NCBI GenBank assembly: GCA_022813625.1 | Contig: JAKLMB010000022.1 | Span: 434,001 to 498,000 of the forward strand | Origin: Aaosphaeria pasadenensis | Lineage: Eukaryota; Ascomycota; Dothideomycetes; Pleosporales | Direction: 5' to 3' | Length of the DNA stretch: 64,000 nt | In this document: in pieces, positions 63,801-64,000 of the stretch | Position numbering within the stretch: position 1 is the first letter of the stretch | Layout of the letters: every line of letters begins with the position of its first letter | Translations under genes and position numbers: made by a program | Notes under the pieces: generated by a model | Told to the model about the DNA's origin: nothing | The model's input: only the letters and a program-made list of their open reading frames with translations | Database searches by the model: none

Positions 63801-64000
63801 ACTACCCAGGATATGGAGCTGAAACTTCATCAAGCAAGACAAGTAAGACGAAAGAAGTTGCGCCGACTACTACACCACCAGTCGAATACGACACGGTGTA
63901 TAGCACAACGTATAGCACAACAGTCGTCACGGAATACATAGATGAAATCTCGTCGAGTAAGTCAAATGAGAAAACGTTTATGTTTACTGAGCCGGAAGCT
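60896..64000 (+). CDS. Secreted PAN/Apple-CBM18 chitin-binding mucin-like wall protein (3' end beyond window)
   Basis: Exons 60896-60959 and 61071 to the window edge; 998 codons are visible and the frame is still open. The first exon codes a signal peptide (basic start, then LSVVLVSTGVANG). Residues about 51-132 form a Cys-containing module with CIELCDETPTCQAVAFRG and PCYLK, like a PAN/Apple domain. A long Thr/Ser/Pro/Ala-rich stretch follows (about 135-400), suited to O-glycosylation. Residues about 634-675 are a type-18 chitin-binding module: SCGGYKGYSCIGFAAGSCCS, then GWCGK and HCGAGCNSQYGYC. The rest is Ser/Thr/Glu-rich and contains degenerate repeats of about 35 residues with the motif EYYPEYEAETSSS. 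The protein is probably secreted to the cell wall or septum and binds chitin; an adhesin or chitin-shielding role is inferred. No catalytic domain is visible in the part present. Confidence 0.85.
63556..63890 (+). repeat. In-frame degenerate repeat coding (E/H)YYPEYEAETSSS units
   Basis: Three clear copies and a partial fourth of a roughly 105-bp unit inside the PAN-CBM18 gene. Each codes P-x-STTPA-x-EYYPEYEAETSSS followed by a Ser/Thr/Lys spacer. They differ by substitutions and small length changes while keeping frame. More copies may lie beyond the window. Confidence 0.7.

Overview
The window is nuclear DNA of a filamentous ascomycete (Pezizomycotina). Evidence: short spliceosomal introns (46-122 nt where I could place both ends) with GT...AG borders, fungal-specific proteins (DASH subunit Dad1, Rho4, Ynd1-type apyrase, fused DTBS-DAPA aminotransferase, Elp4, Sen34) and an intron-bearing tRNA-Trp. 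I cannot fix the class or genus from the sequence alone. There is no sign of bacterial operons, CRISPR or an intact transposon.

Layout. 0.8-5.1 kb: a PMC1-like Ca2+ P-type ATPase (minus). 5.1-12.8 kb: a long stretch with no supportable protein gene, ending in a tRNA-Trp. 13.3-15.4 kb: a 14-TM type MFS transporter (minus, 5 exons). 16.2-23.8 kb: F-box protein, Golgi apyrase YND1, Elongator subunit ELP4, LURP-one-like protein. 24.8-31.99 kb: second F-box protein, RPB8, Nudix hydrolase, DAD1, RHO4. 33.1-39.8 kb: sphingoid-base-1-phosphate phosphatase, TYW2 (tRNA wybutosine synthesis), EF-hand secretory protein, a small membrane protein, SEN34 (tRNA splicing endonuclease). 39.98-44.6 kb: divergent biotin pair (fused DTBS/DAPA aminotransferase and an AONS-like enzyme ending in a PTS1-like tripeptide). 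44.9-46.5 kb: NUF2. 46.5-52.1 kb: second gene-poor stretch rich in simple repeats, running into a pyrimidine-rich leader. 52.1-54.7 kb: an 866-residue disordered protein. 56.7-57.4 kb: thioredoxin with a mitochondrial-type presequence. 59.4-59.9 kb: a small protein ending in a Cys-rich CaaX box. 60.3-60.6 kb: degenerate ~63-bp minisatellite. 60.9 kb to the right edge: an incomplete secreted PAN/CBM18 mucin-like wall protein.

How the genes relate. Most are single-copy housekeeping genes in alternating orientation with short convergent spacers (about 185-265 bp). The one clear functional pair is the biotin locus, with a shared 541-bp promoter. Three genes act on tRNA (ELP4, TYW2, SEN34), and the window also holds an intron-containing tRNA, Sen34's class of substrate. 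Two kinetochore genes (DAD1, NUF2) also occur. I regard these co-occurrences as probably coincidental. The right end (58-64 kb) looks most lineage-specific: a putatively lipidated small protein, a minisatellite and a repeat-bearing surface protein.

I did not find a convincing undescribed multi-gene system. The most interesting unexplained signal is compositional: several genes between 21.6 and 44.6 kb run from C-rich to G-rich along the sense strand, and in ELP4 and the AONS gene this pattern restarts after the intron. Exon borders were read by eye from splice consensus, frame and family similarity. In every multi-exon model that is complete in the window the exon lengths sum to a multiple of three.
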